In this document: piece after piece, positions 33,478-33,779 of the stretch | How positions within the stretch are numbered: the stretch's first letter is position 1 | Layout of the letters: every line of letters starts with the position of its first letter | Assembly: GCA_017442865.1 (NCBI GenBank) | Contig: JAFRXK010000025.1 | Location: 1-33,779, forward strand | Reading direction: 5' to 3' | DNA: 33,779 nucleotides | Source of the DNA: Lachnospiraceae bacterium | Lineage (GTDB): Bacteria; Bacillota; Clostridia; Lachnospirales; Lachnospiraceae | The notes under the pieces: generated by a model | Told to the model about the DNA's origin: nothing | Databases searched by the model: none | What the model saw: only the letters and a program-made list of their open reading frames with translations | Position numbers and translations under genes: made by a program

Positions 33478-33779
33478 ATGAGAAAGAACGTCGTATTAAA
33501 GCAGACATATACATATGACGCGATAGGCAATCCTCTCACATACCTTGACGGCATGAACTTTATACCATAGTATGCAACCCAGACCGCCGGTGACGGTCCG
33601 GGTGTACGTGGACACGCGGAAGAAGGCTTGCCACATTCAACTGGGAAAGCACATCAGCATCATACGAGTATGATGACAGCGGCATAAGGACGAAAAAGAC
33701 CGTGGACGGCGTGACGACAGAATACTTCCTGAACGGAAGCACCATCCTCTCACAGGTGACGGACGACGGAAGCACGGTC
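33478..33779 (+). pseudogene. Decayed Rhs core fragment running off the window
   Basis: An opening frame from ATG 33478 reads through TYTYDAIGNPLTYLDGMNF and hits a stop at 33568-33570. After roughly 55 unrelated bases, Rhs core resumes in a different frame at 33627 (LATFNWE, SYEYDDSGIRTKKTVDG, YFLNGSTILSQ) to the window edge. This part precedes, in a normal Rhs protein, the sequence found at 31586, so the order here is tip, immunity, then next core copy, as in Rhs arrays with displaced tips. At least a nonsense codon and a frameshift break this copy. Confidence 0.75.

Noticed and set aside
31161..33779. Prophage or insertion sequence around the Rhs region
   Set aside because: No transposase, integrase or phage structural genes and no terminal inverted repeats are visible; Rhs recombination is enough to explain the layout.

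Overview
The window looks like a piece of a low-GC, Gram-positive, gut-type anaerobe, most likely a Lachnospiraceae member. The basis is AT-rich intergenic DNA, strong AGGAGG-type ribosome sites, TTGAAA/TATAAT promoters, lipoproteins with LSAC lipoboxes, a giant CAP/Ig-like surface protein and a clostridial-style Rhs fragment. This placement is inference; there is no rRNA in the window. Nearly all genes lie on the minus strand; only the Rhs-related genes at the right end are on the plus strand.

Layout, left to right. (1) 50-12982: one enormous secreted protein of 4310 residues: signal peptide, CAP-like domain, one plain Ig-like domain, 27 tandem modules of about 130 residues that each open with a putative four-ligand His/Cys metal site, and a C-terminal region made of two related halves. 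A promoter and a 14-bp palindromic operator candidate precede it. (2) 13403-14836: an AzgA/PbuG-type purine permease with its own promoter and a hairpin-rich 3' region. (3) 15029-23203: an expanded family of five lipoproteins (393-410 aa), two paralogous small secreted proteins and a stand-alone LytTR DNA-binding protein. Two operons have the same order: promoter, about 155-nt structured leader RNA, small secreted protein, two lipoproteins. The fifth lipoprotein is bracketed by 121-bp direct repeats that copy the 3' end and terminator of the next gene. (4) 23472-27608: UDP-glucose 6-dehydrogenase (ugd) and the three-subunit proton-translocating transhydrogenase (pntAA-pntAB-pntB). (5) 27746-30928: a DegV-family protein, a tRNA-Tyr(GUA) and a cytoplasmic GH13 maltodextrin-degrading enzyme. 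(6) 31522-33779: a displaced Rhs tip with a variable C-terminal domain, a membrane-anchored candidate immunity protein overlapping it, and a decayed piece of Rhs core running off the window.

The most interesting parts are the duplicated leader-RNA/small-secreted-protein/lipoprotein cassette with its LytTR neighbour, which I do not recognise as a described system; the giant protein with 27 conserved putative metal sites; and the orphan Rhs tip/immunity pair. The leader RNA has support inside the window: its two copies keep base-pairing through compensatory changes. The housekeeping genes (pnt, ugd, degV, tRNA, amylase, permease) look intact and ordinary.
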